From Gemmatimonadota bacterium (lineage in GTDB: Bacteria; Gemmatimonadota; Gemmatimonadetes; Gemmatimonadales; GWC2-71-9), in the NCBI GenBank assembly GCA_022710485.1, contig JAKLGU010000001.1:242501-306500 (forward strand): DNA of 64,000 bases, in the 5' to 3' direction. Position 1 is the first letter of the stretch, and each line of letters starts with the position of its first letter. The notes beneath the pieces are model-generated. The model had not been told where the DNA came from and made no database searches. It was given only the letters and a program-made list of their open reading frames with translations. The position numbers and the translations under genes are program-made. Shown piece by piece: positions 17,735-27,964 of this stretch.

Positions 17735-20152
17735 CTATTCCGCCCGGCCCCCGCCGAGCGCCTGACGCAGCGCTCCGAACGCGCGACCGAACCCCTCCCA
17801 GTCACCGGCACGAAGCGCGGAGTCCGCGCGCATCATCCAGAGCCTGGCTTCCTCGAGCTGCGTTCGGGGACCGAAGCCCGGCGGGAGGGGCGCGCCCTCT
17901 CCCCGGAGATTTTGCCAGGCGTCGGCGAAGGACCGCCCGGCCCCGGCGCGGTCGCCCTGCGCCACCGAGACATAGGGCTGCGCCACCCGCCCGTCGGGAT
18001 CGAAGGCATACCACGGCTGGTAGGCGACGGGGGCCCCGGCAGTGGGGAGCACGCGATACGGCCCCCGCTCGAACCGTGACCCGCTTCGCGCCACCGAGTC
18101 GAGAAGCTGCTCGTAGGATGGAAACCGGTCCCACAGCGCCTGCGCGGCCGCCGGACCGGGCAGGCTCTCGTCGTCTCCCAGCCGCAGGAGTGCCAGCCGC
18201 CTGCCAGCGTCCGTCGCCCTGCCCAGGAGCAGGACCCGGACTCGAGGTGCATCGCCCCTCTCGTACGCCGCCATCAACGCCTGGCGGTGCCCGCCTTCCC
18301 AGACCACGGTCGGCGGGGCGGGCTCGCCCGGAGTCTCGGCGACCCGTCCGGCCAGCGTCCCTACCCTCCACGCCGGCGATTCCAGGATCCGGGACTGCGC
18401 GTCGAAGAGTCGCGGTGGGTACGGCGCCATCAGGGCGAGCGGCGCAGGGAGTTCGCCCGTCGGCCGGACGACGCCCTGTGAGATGGCCGCCCAACTGCGC
18501 GTCAGGGGCCCCGCGTCGGGCAGGAGGTAGATCGTGGTCGCGCCCGTCGCGGCGTCGACCGTCCCGAGCAGGCCCGCTTCGAGCGCGCCGATCGTACCCG
18601 CCGCCTCCGTGATCCGGGTCGAGCCAGGGAAGGTCGCGCTCGCGAGGTAGCCGTGGGCGATCCAGACAAACGATCCGCCGAGGACCAGGAGCCTGGGTGC
18701 TTCCCAGGACGCGAAGGGCGCGAGTCGCTCCAGCCGGCTCCGCGGCCCGAGGTGCCAGCGCACGCGCGCCTCCGGCGCCGACGCGCCAAGCAGGCGGGGC
18801 GCCTGCAGCGCCCAGGCGAGCACCACGCGCCGGCCCAACCCGCCGACGGCGAGCCCATTCGGGCCGGAATCGACCAGCAGGCGTGGCGCCCCCGGGTGTA
18901 TCGCGGCCCGCCCGAGCGTGGCATACGTGACGAGTCCCGGATAGGCGAGCGAATCGCCCGCCCGATACGAGAGCGGTGCCGCGGCCGGTCCGACCCGGCC
19001 GTCGGCAATCGCGAGCACGGAGGCCTGCCCCGACCGAGCTGCGCGCACCACGAGCCAGACCGGTACCGCTTCCCCGCCGGCCGCGATCGTGGTCGGCGCG
19101 GCGGCTTCGAGCACCTGCGAATCGGCTGTCACCAGCCGTCCGATGCTCGGCCAGCTCCACAGCGACGGCACCCCCGGTCCCGGCATCGACGCCGGCGCGC
19201 GGGGATTGTCGTCGAGCCGGTCCAACCCGTACGCGATCCGGTCGAGCCCCATCCGCGCCGACGCCTGCGCGTCATCCGGTGGCGCTACCTCGCCGGACCG
19301 CACCAGGTCGACGACCAACGCCCCGGCGAGGAGGACTCCCCAACCGGCGACCATGAGCAGGTGCTGGCCGCGAACCGCCCAGTGGGCGGAGATCGCGGCC
19401 GCCGCGAGGCCGGCGCCCGCGAGCGCCAGCGTGGAAAGCTCAAGAGTGCTCCACTCGGCCGCGGGGGGAGCGCCCGACGCCGCCGCCTCAAAGGGCGCGA
19501 GCAGGCACCCCCAGGCGAGCGCGAGCGCGCAACCGGCCAGCAGGAACCCGAGGTGCCGGCGGGCGTGATCGGTGATCGCGGGCCGGCCGTGCTGCCACCG
19601 GAGGGCACCGAGCGCCACGTAGAGCGCCGCCACGACGAGCAGCGCGCTCCAGAGCAACAGCCGCGTGAAGGCGTGGAGGAGCAACCAGAGCGGCAGCTGC
19701 CCGACGAAGACGCCGAGATCGCGATTCAAGTAGGGGTCGGAGACGCCGTAGGTGACACCCTGCCACGCGAGGGCAAAGGCGGGCCAGTCCCGGCCGGACC
19801 CGAGGCCCGTCACGAGGCCGAGCGTGACGCCGAGGGCGAGCGCGAGGGGAAGGAGGGTCGCGGGGGTGACCGCCTCGCGGATCTCGAGATTGGCCACCTG
19901 GCGGGAGATCTGCACCGAACCGATGGCGCGGTGGACGACGAGCAGGTGCCCAGTGAACCAGGCAGTGCCCACCAGGACGGCCGCGGCGTCGAGGGTGAGC
20001 CGGAGGAGGTGCACGCCCGAGACGAACCCCGCCGCCTCCGGGATGAGGGCCCCCGCCCACCAGCGGTCCGCCAGCAGGTCGGCAAGCCACTGCCCCGCGA
20101 ACAGCAGGACGACGAGCGCGGCGGCCGTGCCGACCAGCCATCGTCCGCGCAC
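17735..20152 (-). CDS. UPF0182-family membrane protein
   Basis: About 805 residues from GTG at 20152, 5 bases after the phosphohexomutase stop. The N-terminal third carries about seven hydrophobic helices (first at 5-25, then near 45-70, 90-115, 150-175, 190-215, 235-255 and 260-280). The phrase YLNRDLGVFVGQLPLWLL corresponds to the conserved first-loop motif of UPF0182, and APLALMAPYPPRLFDAQSRI to the C-terminal domain. The family is normally about 900-1000 residues; this copy is shorter. Function is unknown; the large C-terminal domain is probably outside the cytoplasm. Its linkage to nuo genes is noted separately. Confidence 0.75.
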   Translation of the reverse strand: MRGRWLVGTAAALVVLLFAGQWLADLLADRWWAGALIPEAAGFVSGVHLLRLTLDAAAVLVGTAWFTGHLLVVHRAIGSVQISRQVANLEIREAVTPATLLPLALALGVTLGLVTGLGSGRDWPAFALAWQGVTYGVSDPYLNRDLGVFVGQLPLWLLLHAFTRLLLWSALLVVAALYVALGALRWQHGRPAITDHARRHLGFLLAGCALALAWGCLLAPFEAAASGAPPAAEWSTLELSTLALAGAGLAAAAISAHWAVRGQHLLMVAGWGVLLAGALVVDLVRSGEVAPPDDAQASARMGLDRIAYGLDRLDDNPRAPASMPGPGVPSLWSWPSIGRLVTADSQVLEAAAPTTIAAGGEAVPVWLVVRAARSGQASVLAIADGRVGPAAAPLSYRAGDSLAYPGLVTYATLGRAAIHPGAPRLLVDSGPNGLAVGGLGRRVVLAWALQAPRLLGASAPEARVRWHLGPRSRLERLAPFASWEAPRLLVLGGSFVWIAHGYLASATFPGSTRITEAAGTIGALEAGLLGTVDAATGATTIYLLPDAGPLTRSWAAISQGVVRPTGELPAPLALMAPYPPRLFDAQSRILESPAWRVGTLAGRVAETPGEPAPPTVVWEGGHRQALMAAYERGDAPRVRVLLLGRATDAGRRLALLRLGDDESLPGPAAAQALWDRFPSYEQLLDSVARSGSRFERGPYRVLPTAGAPVAYQPWYAFDPDGRVAQPYVSVAQGDRAGAGRSFADAWQNLRGEGAPLPPGFGPRTQLEEARLWMMRADSALRAGDWEGFGRAFGALRQALGGGRAE

Positions 20153-20157
20153 GGGGG

Positions 20158-21534
20158 TCAGCCCGGCCCTTGCACACCCCGTTCCGAGAGCCAGTGCAGG
20201 ACTTCCCGCTGGTATTCCGCGAGCGATCGCTCGTCCGTGGCTTCGAAACGGAGCACGAGGATCGGCTGGGTGTTGGAGGCCCGGATGAGGCCCCAGCCGT
20301 GGGCGAACGACATGCGGACGCCGTCGATGTCGTTCACGGGGTACCGCGCACGGAAGTGCGCCGTGGCCTCCTCGACGATGCCGAACTTGCGGTCGTCGGG
20401 ACAGTCCACGCGGATTTCGGGCGTCGCAAAGGTGACCGGCAGGTCCGCAAGGTGGTGCGCGAGGCCGTGCGGCGCGCGCGACACGATTTCGAGCAGGCGG
20501 GCGGCGGCGAAGAGGGCGTCGTCGAACCCGAACCAGTCGCCGCCGAAGAACATGTGGCCGCTCATTTCGCCCGCGAGCACCGCGTGCAGCTCCTTCATGC
20601 GCGCCTTGATGAGCGAGTGGCCGGTCTTCCACATCTCGGGCTCGGCGCCCGCCGCGCGGAGGGCGGCGGGGAGGAGGTCGGAGCACTTCACGTCGAAGAT
20701 GACCCGCGCGCCGCGACCGAAGCGGCGGACAGCGTCGCGTCCGAAGAGCACCAGCAGCTGGTCGCCGAAGAGCACGCGGCCGGTCTCGTCCACCGCGCCG
20801 ATCCGGTCCGCGTCGCCGTCGAAGGCGATGCCGAGCTCGGCCCCGGTCCGCCGGACTTCCACCTGGAGGTCCACGAGATTCGCGGGCACGGTGGGGTCGG
20901 GGTGGTGGTTGGGAAAGGTTCCGTCGGAATCGCAGAAAAGTGGGAAGACCTCGGCGCCGAGCGCGCGGAGTGTCGCGACGGCAATGAGGCTCCCGACCCC
21001 GTTCCCGCAATCCACGACGACCCGCACGGGCCGGGCCAGCTGGTGCCGGGCGACGATCGCGTCCTTGTACCGCGCGAGCACGGAGCCGTCCGCCGACTCC
21101 CGCCCCTGGCGGGGCGGCGCCTGCTCCAGCGTGATGCGCTCGTAGAGGAGCTGGATGTCGTCGCCGTGCACCGACTCGCCGCCGAGCACCATCTTGAAGC
21201 CGTTGAACTCCGGCGGATTGTGGGAACCGGTGACCTGGACGCCGCCGTCGAGCGCCAGGTCGTGCACGCCGAAGTAGAGCGCCGGCGTCGGGAGCTCCCC
21301 CACATCCACCACGGTGGCCCCGGCCGCCGCCAACCCGGCGCGAAGCGAAGCGGCGAGCGCCACTCCTGAAGGACGGTTGTCTCGCCCGACGGCGAGGACC
21401 GGGTCCCGGCCGAGGTGCTCGCGCCCGAAGTCGGCGTAGGCCCGGCCGAGGGCGTGGGCGAGGTCGCCGGTCAGTTCGCTCCCGACCAGGCCGCGGATGT
21501 CGTATTGACGAAAGATGGATCGAGGGACGCGCAC
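20158..21534 (-). CDS. Phosphomannomutase/phosphoglucomutase
   Basis: 458 residues of the alpha-D-phosphohexomutase superfamily. Four domains in order: the phosphoserine loop with S104 in VTGSHNPPEFNGFKM, the metal loop FDGDADRIGAVDE (about 240-250), the sugar-binding loop GEMSGHMFFG and the C-terminal phosphate-binding region RASNTQPILVLRFEA. The size and FRQYDIRG start match ManB/AlgC-type enzymes that act on mannose and glucose 1/6-phosphates for exopolysaccharide or lipopolysaccharide. It starts 33 bases after nuoN and may be co-transcribed with the nuo genes. Confidence 0.9.
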   Translation of the reverse strand: MRVPRSIFRQYDIRGLVGSELTGDLAHALGRAYADFGREHLGRDPVLAVGRDNRPSGVALAASLRAGLAAAGATVVDVGELPTPALYFGVHDLALDGGVQVTGSHNPPEFNGFKMVLGGESVHGDDIQLLYERITLEQAPPRQGRESADGSVLARYKDAIVARHQLARPVRVVVDCGNGVGSLIAVATLRALGAEVFPLFCDSDGTFPNHHPDPTVPANLVDLQVEVRRTGAELGIAFDGDADRIGAVDETGRVLFGDQLLVLFGRDAVRRFGRGARVIFDVKCSDLLPAALRAAGAEPEMWKTGHSLIKARMKELHAVLAGEMSGHMFFGGDWFGFDDALFAAARLLEIVSRAPHGLAHHLADLPVTFATPEIRVDCPDDRKFGIVEEATAHFRARYPVNDIDGVRMSFAHGWGLIRASNTQPILVLRFEATDERSLAEYQREVLHWLSERGVQGPG

Positions 21535-21567
21535 CGTGCCTCCCGGCCGGCTGGGGGGTCGACCGAG

Positions 21568-23055
21568 CTACTGGAAGGCGCGCTCGAAGAGGGAGGACGC
21601 AACGTTGAGCGTGCCGCTGAGCAGCGGAGCAGGCCAGACGCCGATGACGAGGAGGGCGGCGACAATGACCGCCACGACGACGACGGTGGCCCGCGGCAGG
21701 CGGGGGGCGTCGCCCGCGCCCGCGGGCGCCGGCTTCATGTACATGGCCATGATCACCGGGAGGTAGTAGCCCGCGGACACGGCGCTCGCGAGGACCAGCA
21801 CCACGGGAATGAGCCACTGGCCGGCGACCACGAGCGACGAGAGGATCATCCACTTGCCGATGAAGCCGAACGTGCCGGGGAAGCCGAGCAGCGACAGCAG
21901 CACTACCGAGAACGCCGCGGCGGTCCAGGGACGCGCCCTGGCGAGGCCCGCGAGGTCGTCGGCGGTGAGGTCCCGTTCCCCGCCCCGCCCCAGCGCGCCG
22001 AGGAGCCCGAACGCCGCCAGACTGGTGAGCGAATAGGCCAGGAGATACGCCAGCACGGCCCCCGCCCCGAGGCGGGTGCCTGACCAGACGGCCGCGAGGA
22101 TGTACCCGGCGTGCGCCACCGAGCTGTACGCCAGCATCCGCTTGACGGTCCGCTGCGCCAGTGCCATGAGGTTGCCGGCCACCATGGTCAGGATGGCCAG
22201 GATCCCGAGCACCGGCTGCCAGAGCTCGGCGTTGGCCGGAAACGTGACGAAGAGCAGCCGGGTCAGCGCGAGGAACCCCGCCGCCTTGATCCCGGTGGCC
22301 ATCAGGCCCGTGACCGGCGTGGGCGCGCCGTCGTACACGTCGGGCGCCCACATGTGGAACGGGACCACGGACACCTTGAACAGGAAGCCGATCAGCAGCA
22401 GGCAGAGGCCGAGGGCCGCCATGACCGACAGTTCGCCCGTTTCGAAGAAGGTGCCGGCCATGACGAGGTTGGTGGTGCCGGTGGAGCCGTACACGAGCGC
22501 GATGCCGTACAGCAGGAACCCCGAGGCGAACGCGCCGATGAGGAAGTACTTGAGGCCGGCTTCCGCGGAGAAGGGGCTCCGGCGGTCGTAGGCGGCCAGG
22601 ACGTACGCCGCCACCGACATCACCTCGAGGCCGAGGAAGACCATGATGAGGTCGTTGGCCCCGCCCAGCAGCATCATTCCGGCCGTGGCCAGGAGGATGA
22701 GTGTGTAGTACTCCGGTCCGCGAATCTCCTCGCGCTCGAGATAGTCGAGCGACAGGAGAATGGTGGCCGCGGCGGCAAGGAGAAAGATGCAGTTCCCGAC
22801 GTAGCGGAAGCCATCGAGGGCCACCATCTGCGGGATACCGGCGGTGTCGGATGCCGTCCCCGCGAGCCAGGCGAGCGCCACGAGAGAGGCCCCGACCCCG
22901 GCCAGGCTGAGCCACCCGGCAAGCCGGGAATCCGCCGCGGTCTCGTGCCGCCAGGCGTTGACGAGGAGCACGCCGAGGGCCGTGAGCGAGAGCACCACCT
23001 CGGGAAGCAGCGCCAGCGTGACGCCCAACGGTGACGTCGTGTCGATCGGGCTCAC
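21568..23055 (-). CDS. nuoN: NADH-quinone oxidoreductase subunit N
   Basis: 495 residues from GTG at 23055, overlapping the nuoM stop by 4 bases. Antiporter-like membrane subunit with about 14 helices. The conserved segment SVVPFHMWAPDVYDGAPTPV marks the Mrp-type half-channel, with the lysine just before it. It is the last of the 14 complex I genes and shares the antiporter fold with NuoL and NuoM. Confidence 0.95.
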   Translation of the reverse strand: MSPIDTTSPLGVTLALLPEVVLSLTALGVLLVNAWRHETAADSRLAGWLSLAGVGASLVALAWLAGTASDTAGIPQMVALDGFRYVGNCIFLLAAAATILLSLDYLEREEIRGPEYYTLILLATAGMMLLGGANDLIMVFLGLEVMSVAAYVLAAYDRRSPFSAEAGLKYFLIGAFASGFLLYGIALVYGSTGTTNLVMAGTFFETGELSVMAALGLCLLLIGFLFKVSVVPFHMWAPDVYDGAPTPVTGLMATGIKAAGFLALTRLLFVTFPANAELWQPVLGILAILTMVAGNLMALAQRTVKRMLAYSSVAHAGYILAAVWSGTRLGAGAVLAYLLAYSLTSLAAFGLLGALGRGGERDLTADDLAGLARARPWTAAAFSVVLLSLLGFPGTFGFIGKWMILSSLVVAGQWLIPVVLVLASAVSAGYYLPVIMAMYMKPAPAGAGDAPRLPRATVVVVAVIVAALLVIGVWPAPLLSGTLNVASSLFERAFQ

Positions 23056-24611
23056 GGATGACCCTCATTCACCGGCGCCGCGACCGCCTGGGCGCCCTGG
23101 GGGATGGCGTGCTGGACGCTCTCCACGAACTGCCGGCTCGTCGGCTCCATCCGCCGCAGGACTGGCGCCGGGTAGAGGCCGAGCCAGACGATCCCCGCCA
23201 GCAGGGGCGCCAGCACGGCCAGTTCGCGGGGCGTGAGGTCGGTCAGCGACTCGTTCTCGGGCTTGTCCAGCTTATTGAAGATGATGCGCTGCAGCGCCCA
23301 GAGGAGGTAGGCCGCGGCGAAGATCACGCCGGTCGTGGCGATGCCGGTGGCCCACGGGAACCGGCCGAAGCTCCCGAGCAGCACCAGGAACTCGCCGACG
23401 AACCCGTTCAGCCCGGGGAGCCCGATGGACGAGAGGGACACGAGGGTGAAGATCAGGCTGAACACCGGCACCACTCGCGCGATGCCGCCGAACGCCGCGA
23501 TGTCCCGGGTGTGGCGCCGCTCGTAGAGCATGCCGATCAGGAAGAAGAGCGCGCCGGTGGACAGGCCGTGGTTGATCATGACCATCAGGGCGCCCTGCAC
23601 GCTCTGCAGCGTGGCGGCCCAGATGCCGAGCATGACGAACCCGAGGTGGCTGACCGAGGAGTACGCCACGAGCTTCTTGATGTCGGGCTGGACCATGGCG
23701 ACCAGCGCGCCATAGATAATGCCGACGACCGCCAGCACCACCGCGATCGTGGTGACGGCCGGACTGAACGCCACGTCCGGGAAGAACGGGATGGCGAACC
23801 GCAGGAAGCCGTAGGTGCCCATCTTGAGGAGGACGCCGGCCAGGATGACGGACCCGGCGGTGGGCGCCTCGACGTGCGCGTCGGGGAGCCAGGTGTGGAA
23901 CGGGAAGATCGGCACCTTGATGGCGAAGGCGAGCGCGAAGGCGGCGAAGAGCCACGGTGCCCGTCCCCCGACCGCCGAGGCGTTGGCGAGGATGTGGTCG
24001 TACGAGAAGCTGAGCACGCCCGTGGCGGCGCCGACCATCCACGCCGTGACCAGAATGGCCACGAGCATCAGGAGCGACCCGACCATCGTGTAGATGAAGA
24101 ACTTGATGGAGGCGTACAGGCGGTTGCTGCCGCCCCAGATCCCGATCAGGAAGTACATCGGGATCAGCATGACTTCCCAGAACACGTAGAACAGGAAGAG
24201 ATCGAGGCTGATGAAGACACCGAGGATGCCGCTGAGCAGGACGAGCAGGAGCGCATAGAAGCCGCGCTCGCGCTGCGTGATGTAATTCCAACTGCCGAGC
24301 ACGCAGAGCGGCATCGTCAGGGTCGTCAGGAGCACCATGAAGAGGGAGATGCCGTCGATCCCCACCCGGTAGGCGATGCCCCACTGCGGCATCCATGGAA
24401 TGCTGGCGGCGAACTGCATGCCGCCCTCAGGCACGAAGCTCCACCAGAGCCCCGCCGACACGAGGAACTCGGCGAGCGAGACGGCCAGCGCGATGGACCG
24501 CGCCCGGGGGGCCGGTGCCGCGACCACCAGCAGCGCCCCGGCGACGGGCAGCAGGAGGAGGACCGGGACGACCCAGCCTTGGTACCCGATGAGGTTCAGC
24601 ATGTCGGCCAT
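23052..24611 (-). CDS. nuoM: NADH-quinone oxidoreductase subunit M
   Basis: 519 residues. Antiporter-like proton-pumping subunit; KVPIFPFHTWLPDAHVEAPT is the diagnostic segment, and the VEAPTAGSVILAGVLLKMG stretch follows. About 14 transmembrane helices with an IPWMPQWGIAYRVGIDG N-terminal loop. It starts 6 bases after nuoL and overlaps nuoN by 4. Confidence 0.96.
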   Translation of the reverse strand: MADMLNLIGYQGWVVPVLLLLPVAGALLVVAAPAPRARSIALAVSLAEFLVSAGLWWSFVPEGGMQFAASIPWMPQWGIAYRVGIDGISLFMVLLTTLTMPLCVLGSWNYITQRERGFYALLLVLLSGILGVFISLDLFLFYVFWEVMLIPMYFLIGIWGGSNRLYASIKFFIYTMVGSLLMLVAILVTAWMVGAATGVLSFSYDHILANASAVGGRAPWLFAAFALAFAIKVPIFPFHTWLPDAHVEAPTAGSVILAGVLLKMGTYGFLRFAIPFFPDVAFSPAVTTIAVVLAVVGIIYGALVAMVQPDIKKLVAYSSVSHLGFVMLGIWAATLQSVQGALMVMINHGLSTGALFFLIGMLYERRHTRDIAAFGGIARVVPVFSLIFTLVSLSSIGLPGLNGFVGEFLVLLGSFGRFPWATGIATTGVIFAAAYLLWALQRIIFNKLDKPENESLTDLTPRELAVLAPLLAGIVWLGLYPAPVLRRMEPTSRQFVESVQHAIPQGAQAVAAPVNEGHP

Positions 24612-24617
24612 AGCGGG

Positions 24618-26594
24618 TCAGCCCATCACGACGAAGAAGATGCCAAGCGCACCCACCAGGAAGACGGTGAGGTACAGGCCCACCTGGCCGGTCTGGAGGC
24701 GGGTGCCTATCCAGCCCAGGGTCCGCGCCAGCCCGGCCGAGCCCTCGACGCCGCCGCGGTCGATGATCCCCTGGTCCACGCCCTTCCAGAGCACCCGCTC
24801 GGACAGGCGGCGCAGCGGGCCGACGATGGCGGCCTCGTAGAACTCGTCCACGTAGTACTTGTGGTAGAGCACCTTCCAGAAGCCCGCCTCCGGCGCCGCC
24901 TGGCTCGCAGGGAGGATGGGCCGCGACATCGTCACGCGCCACCCGACCACCAGCCCGCCGACCGCGATCAGGATGGCCAGCCCGATGAGGACGAATTCCG
25001 TCTGTCCGTGCGGCATCTCCAGCGGGAAATAGTGGTGGGCGCCCTCGAGGACGGGGTCGAGCCAGTGCTCCAGCTTGGCGTCGCCACCGAAGAGCGCCGG
25101 GAGGTTCAGCAGGCCGCCGGCCGCGCTCAGGACGCCGAGCACCACCAGCGGCACCGTCATGATGGCCGGCGCCTCGTGCAGGTGCTTCCGCTCCTCGGCC
25201 CCGGTGCGGTTCTCGCCGAAAAAGGTCATCGCCATCAGCCGCGCCATGTAGAACGCCGTGAGCGCCGCCGCCACCACCCCGAAGAGCCAGAAGAGGCGGA
25301 ACGCCGGAATCTCCGCGCCCCGGGCAAAGGCCGCCGCGAGAATCTCGTCCTTCGAGAAGAAGCCGGCGAACGGCGGGATGCCCGCGATGGCCAGCGTGGC
25401 GATGAGCATGAGGACGAAGGTCCACGGCATGGCGCGCCGGAGCCCGCCCATGTTCCGCATGTCCTGCGCGTCCTCGTGGGAGTGCGTGGCATGGTAGGCG
25501 TGATGCATGGAGTGGATCACGCTGCCGGCGCCGAGGAACAGCAGGGCCTTGAAGAAGGCATGCGTGACGAGGTGGAACACGCCCGCCACGTACGCGCCGG
25601 TGCCCACGGCCAGGAACATGTACCCCAGCTGGGAGACGGTGGAGTAGGCCAGGACCTTCTTGATGTCGTACTGCCGGAGCCCGATCGTCGCCGCGAAGAG
25701 CGCCGTCAGGGCGCCGATGCCGGCCACCACGGTGCTGGACAGCGGCGCCATGGCGAAGAGAATGTTCGTGCGAGCAACGAGGTAGACGCCCGCCGTGACC
25801 ATCGTGGCCGCATGGATCAGGGCCGAGACGGGGGTCGGGCCGGCCATGGCGTCCGGCAGCCAGACGTAGAGCGGGATCTGGGCGGACTTGCCGGCGCAGC
25901 CGAGGAAGAGGAAGAGCGTGATCATGGTGACCAACGTGCCGCCGGCCGCCAGGTACCGGGGCGCCAACTCAGCGACCTCGAGGAAATTGAGGCTCCCGAG
26001 CGCCACCCAGATCAGGAACATGGCGACCATGAAGCCGAAGTCGCCGATGCGGTTCACGAGGAAGGCCTTCTTGCCCGCGTCCGCGTTGGCCTTGTCGCCG
26101 TACCAGAAGCCGATCAACAGGTAGGAACAGAGCCCGACGCCCTCCCAGCCGATGAAGAGCACCGGAAGGCTCGAGCCGAGCACCAGGACGAGCATGAAGA
26201 CCACGAAAAGGTTCAGGTAGGCGAAGTACCGGGCATACCCCGGATCGCTGCGCATGTACCCGACACTGAAGAGATGAATCAGGCTGCCGACGCCGGTGAC
26301 GACCATGAGCATGACCAGCGAGAGCCGGTCCACCAGGAAGCTCAGCTCGACGGTGAGCGCGCCGGCCGGAAGCCAGGTCCAGAGGTGCACCACGTGCGGC
26401 GTGGCCAGGCCGGCGAGGGCGTAGCTTCGGAAGATCAGGGCCACGACCGCGAAGGACCCGAGCAGCACGGCCGGCCCGACGACGCTGACGGCGGCCTTGG
26501 CGTCCGGCCGCCAGAGCGCGAGCGCCCCGTTGACCAGGAACCCGGCGAGCGGGAGGGCGACGGCGAGCCAGATGAGGTCGGCGGAGACGTACAT
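24618..26594 (-). CDS. nuoL: NADH-quinone oxidoreductase subunit L
   Basis: 658 residues, the largest antiporter-like subunit, normally with a lateral amphipathic helix at its C-terminus (here the region after about residue 510). QIPLYVWLPDAMAGPTPVSA and LIHAATMVTAGVYL are present. It is at the far end of the membrane arm and contributes a proton channel. It begins 2 bases after nuoK. Confidence 0.96.
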   Translation of the reverse strand: MYVSADLIWLAVALPLAGFLVNGALALWRPDAKAAVSVVGPAVLLGSFAVVALIFRSYALAGLATPHVVHLWTWLPAGALTVELSFLVDRLSLVMLMVVTGVGSLIHLFSVGYMRSDPGYARYFAYLNLFVVFMLVLVLGSSLPVLFIGWEGVGLCSYLLIGFWYGDKANADAGKKAFLVNRIGDFGFMVAMFLIWVALGSLNFLEVAELAPRYLAAGGTLVTMITLFLFLGCAGKSAQIPLYVWLPDAMAGPTPVSALIHAATMVTAGVYLVARTNILFAMAPLSSTVVAGIGALTALFAATIGLRQYDIKKVLAYSTVSQLGYMFLAVGTGAYVAGVFHLVTHAFFKALLFLGAGSVIHSMHHAYHATHSHEDAQDMRNMGGLRRAMPWTFVLMLIATLAIAGIPPFAGFFSKDEILAAAFARGAEIPAFRLFWLFGVVAAALTAFYMARLMAMTFFGENRTGAEERKHLHEAPAIMTVPLVVLGVLSAAGGLLNLPALFGGDAKLEHWLDPVLEGAHHYFPLEMPHGQTEFVLIGLAILIAVGGLVVGWRVTMSRPILPASQAAPEAGFWKVLYHKYYVDEFYEAAIVGPLRRLSERVLWKGVDQGIIDRGGVEGSAGLARTLGWIGTRLQTGQVGLYLTVFLVGALGIFFVVMG

Positions 26595-26596
26595 CG

Positions 26597-26893
26597 TCAG
26601 CCCTGCAGCAGGGTGTTGGTCTTCAGGTCCACCGAGGTGGTGTGCCGGAAGACCGCGAGGATGATGGCGAGGCCGACCGCCGCCTCAGCGGCGGCGACGG
26701 CCATCACGAAGAACACCATGAGCTGGCCGCCGACCCCGTGGAACCGGGAGAGCGCGACGAAGGTCAGGTTGACGGCGTTGAGCATCAGCTCGACGCACAT
26801 GAAGAGCACGATCGCGTTCCGGCGGATCAGCACGCCGAGCACCCCGATCGAGAACAGCAGGGCCGAGATCGCGAGGGCGGGACCGAGGAGCAT
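26597..26893 (-). CDS. nuoK: NADH-quinone oxidoreductase subunit K
   Basis: 98 residues, three transmembrane helices. The two membrane glutamates important for proton transfer are E35 ([11 protein letters not shown]) and E70 ([10 protein letters not shown]). The start at 26893 shares one base with the nuoJ stop (TGATG). Confidence 0.96.
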   Translation of the reverse strand: MLLGPALAISALLFSIGVLGVLIRRNAIVLFMCVELMLNAVNLTFVALSRFHGVGGQLMVFFVMAVAAAEAAVGLAIILAVFRHTTSVDLKTNTLLQG

Positions 26894-27447
26894 CAGATCT
26901 TCCTCTTGGCCAGGACGACGGCCCCGATGATGGCCGCGAGCAGCAGCAGCGAGGTCACCTCGAAGGGCACCAGGTAGGTCGAGAAGAGCGGGCCGGCCAC
27001 CGCGCCGACGACGCCCTGCGTCTCGGCGGCCTGGCGGGCGACCTCCGCGGTGGCGAACACCGCGGCCGGCGAGAGGTCGGTCGTGCCGGTCAGCTCGAAC
27101 GCAAGCCGGGCGGGGTCGTATCCGGCCAGGCGGAGCAGGTACGCGCCGGTCCCCACGGCCAGGACGAGGGCGATGGCCTTCACCCCCGGCCCCCGGATGT
27201 CGCTCGCGGCGTCGCCCAGGTTGAGGAGCATGATCACGAAGATGAAGAGCACCATGATGGCGCCGGTGTAGACCAGCACCTGGATGGCGGCGATGAACGG
27301 CGCGCCGAGGATGAGGAACATCCCGGCCAGCGCGAGCATGGTCAGCACCAGCCAGATGGCCGCGGCGAGCGCGTTGCGCTGGAACACGCAGAAGAGCGCC
27401 GAGAGGACCGCGATCGTCCCCAACGCCATGAAGATCGTGTCGGCCAC
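26893..27447 (-). CDS. nuoJ: NADH-quinone oxidoreductase subunit J
   Basis: 184 residues with five predicted helices. The third carries the conserved [20 protein letters not shown], the pi-bulge helix linked to coupling in complex I. It abuts nuoI directly (27447/27448) and overlaps nuoK by one base. Confidence 0.95.
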   Translation of the reverse strand: MADTIFMALGTIAVLSALFCVFQRNALAAAIWLVLTMLALAGMFLILGAPFIAAIQVLVYTGAIMVLFIFVIMLLNLGDAASDIRGPGVKAIALVLAVGTGAYLLRLAGYDPARLAFELTGTTDLSPAAVFATAEVARQAAETQGVVGAVAGPLFSTYLVPFEVTSLLLLAAIIGAVVLAKRKI

Positions 27448-27954
27448 CTACTCCCCCCTCGGATCCGTCGGGTCCCAGAGGCTCGAGACCGGGTGCGTCT
27501 GGGCGGACAGCCGCTCCAGGTCGTAGACGAAGCGCCCGCGCTCGTACTCGGCATTCTCGTAGTGCACGCCCACGTGGATCGCCTCCTCGGGGCAGACTTC
27601 CTGGCAGTAGCCGCAGAAGACGCAGCGGAACTCGTCGATCTCGTAGATCAGCGGGTACCGGTTCCCGTCCTCGTCCTCGCCCGGGACGAGCTTGATGCAG
27701 TTGGCGGGGCAGATCTGGGGGCAGAGCCCGCACGCGACGCACTTCGACCGACCCTGCTCATCGGTCAGCATCCGGTGCGTGCCGCGCCACCGGGGGCTGA
27801 TGGTCCACGTCTCCGTGCTCCGCTCCTCGGGGTACTGCATCGTGATCTTCGGCCGGAAGAGGTGCCGGAACGTGAGCGCCATCCCCTTCAGGGTCGCGCG
27901 CACGTAGCTGGCCTCGCTGCCGGGACGATGCATCACCTTCACGCCGATTGCCAT
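27448..27954 (-). CDS. nuoI: NADH-quinone oxidoreductase subunit I
   Basis: 168 residues. Two ferredoxin-type [4Fe-4S] motifs are complete: C72, C75, C78 and C82, then C111, C114, C117 and C121; they hold clusters N6a and N6b that carry electrons towards NuoB. Located at the junction of the peripheral and membrane arms. 10 bases separate it from nuoH. Confidence 0.97.
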   Translation of the reverse strand: MAIGVKVMHRPGSEASYVRATLKGMALTFRHLFRPKITMQYPEERSTETWTISPRWRGTHRMLTDEQGRSKCVACGLCPQICPANCIKLVPGEDEDGNRYPLIYEIDEFRCVFCGYCQEVCPEEAIHVGVHYENAEYERGRFVYDLERLSAQTHPVSSLWDPTDPRGE

Positions 27955-27964
27955 GACGAACCCC

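Noticed and set aside
17735..23068. One continuous minus-strand frame of 1777 codons that would fuse UPF0182 to sequence under the mutase and nuoN
   Set aside because: The upstream two-fifths is out of frame with two certain genes and has shadow composition; the membrane protein starts at GTG 20152.
23031..26930. A plus-strand open frame of about 1300 codons lying antisense to nuoM, nuoL and nuoK
   Set aside because: It is rich in Arg, His, Glu, Gly and Asp with no domain, as expected from the complement of a GC-rich hydrophobic coding sequence; the minus-strand genes are certain.
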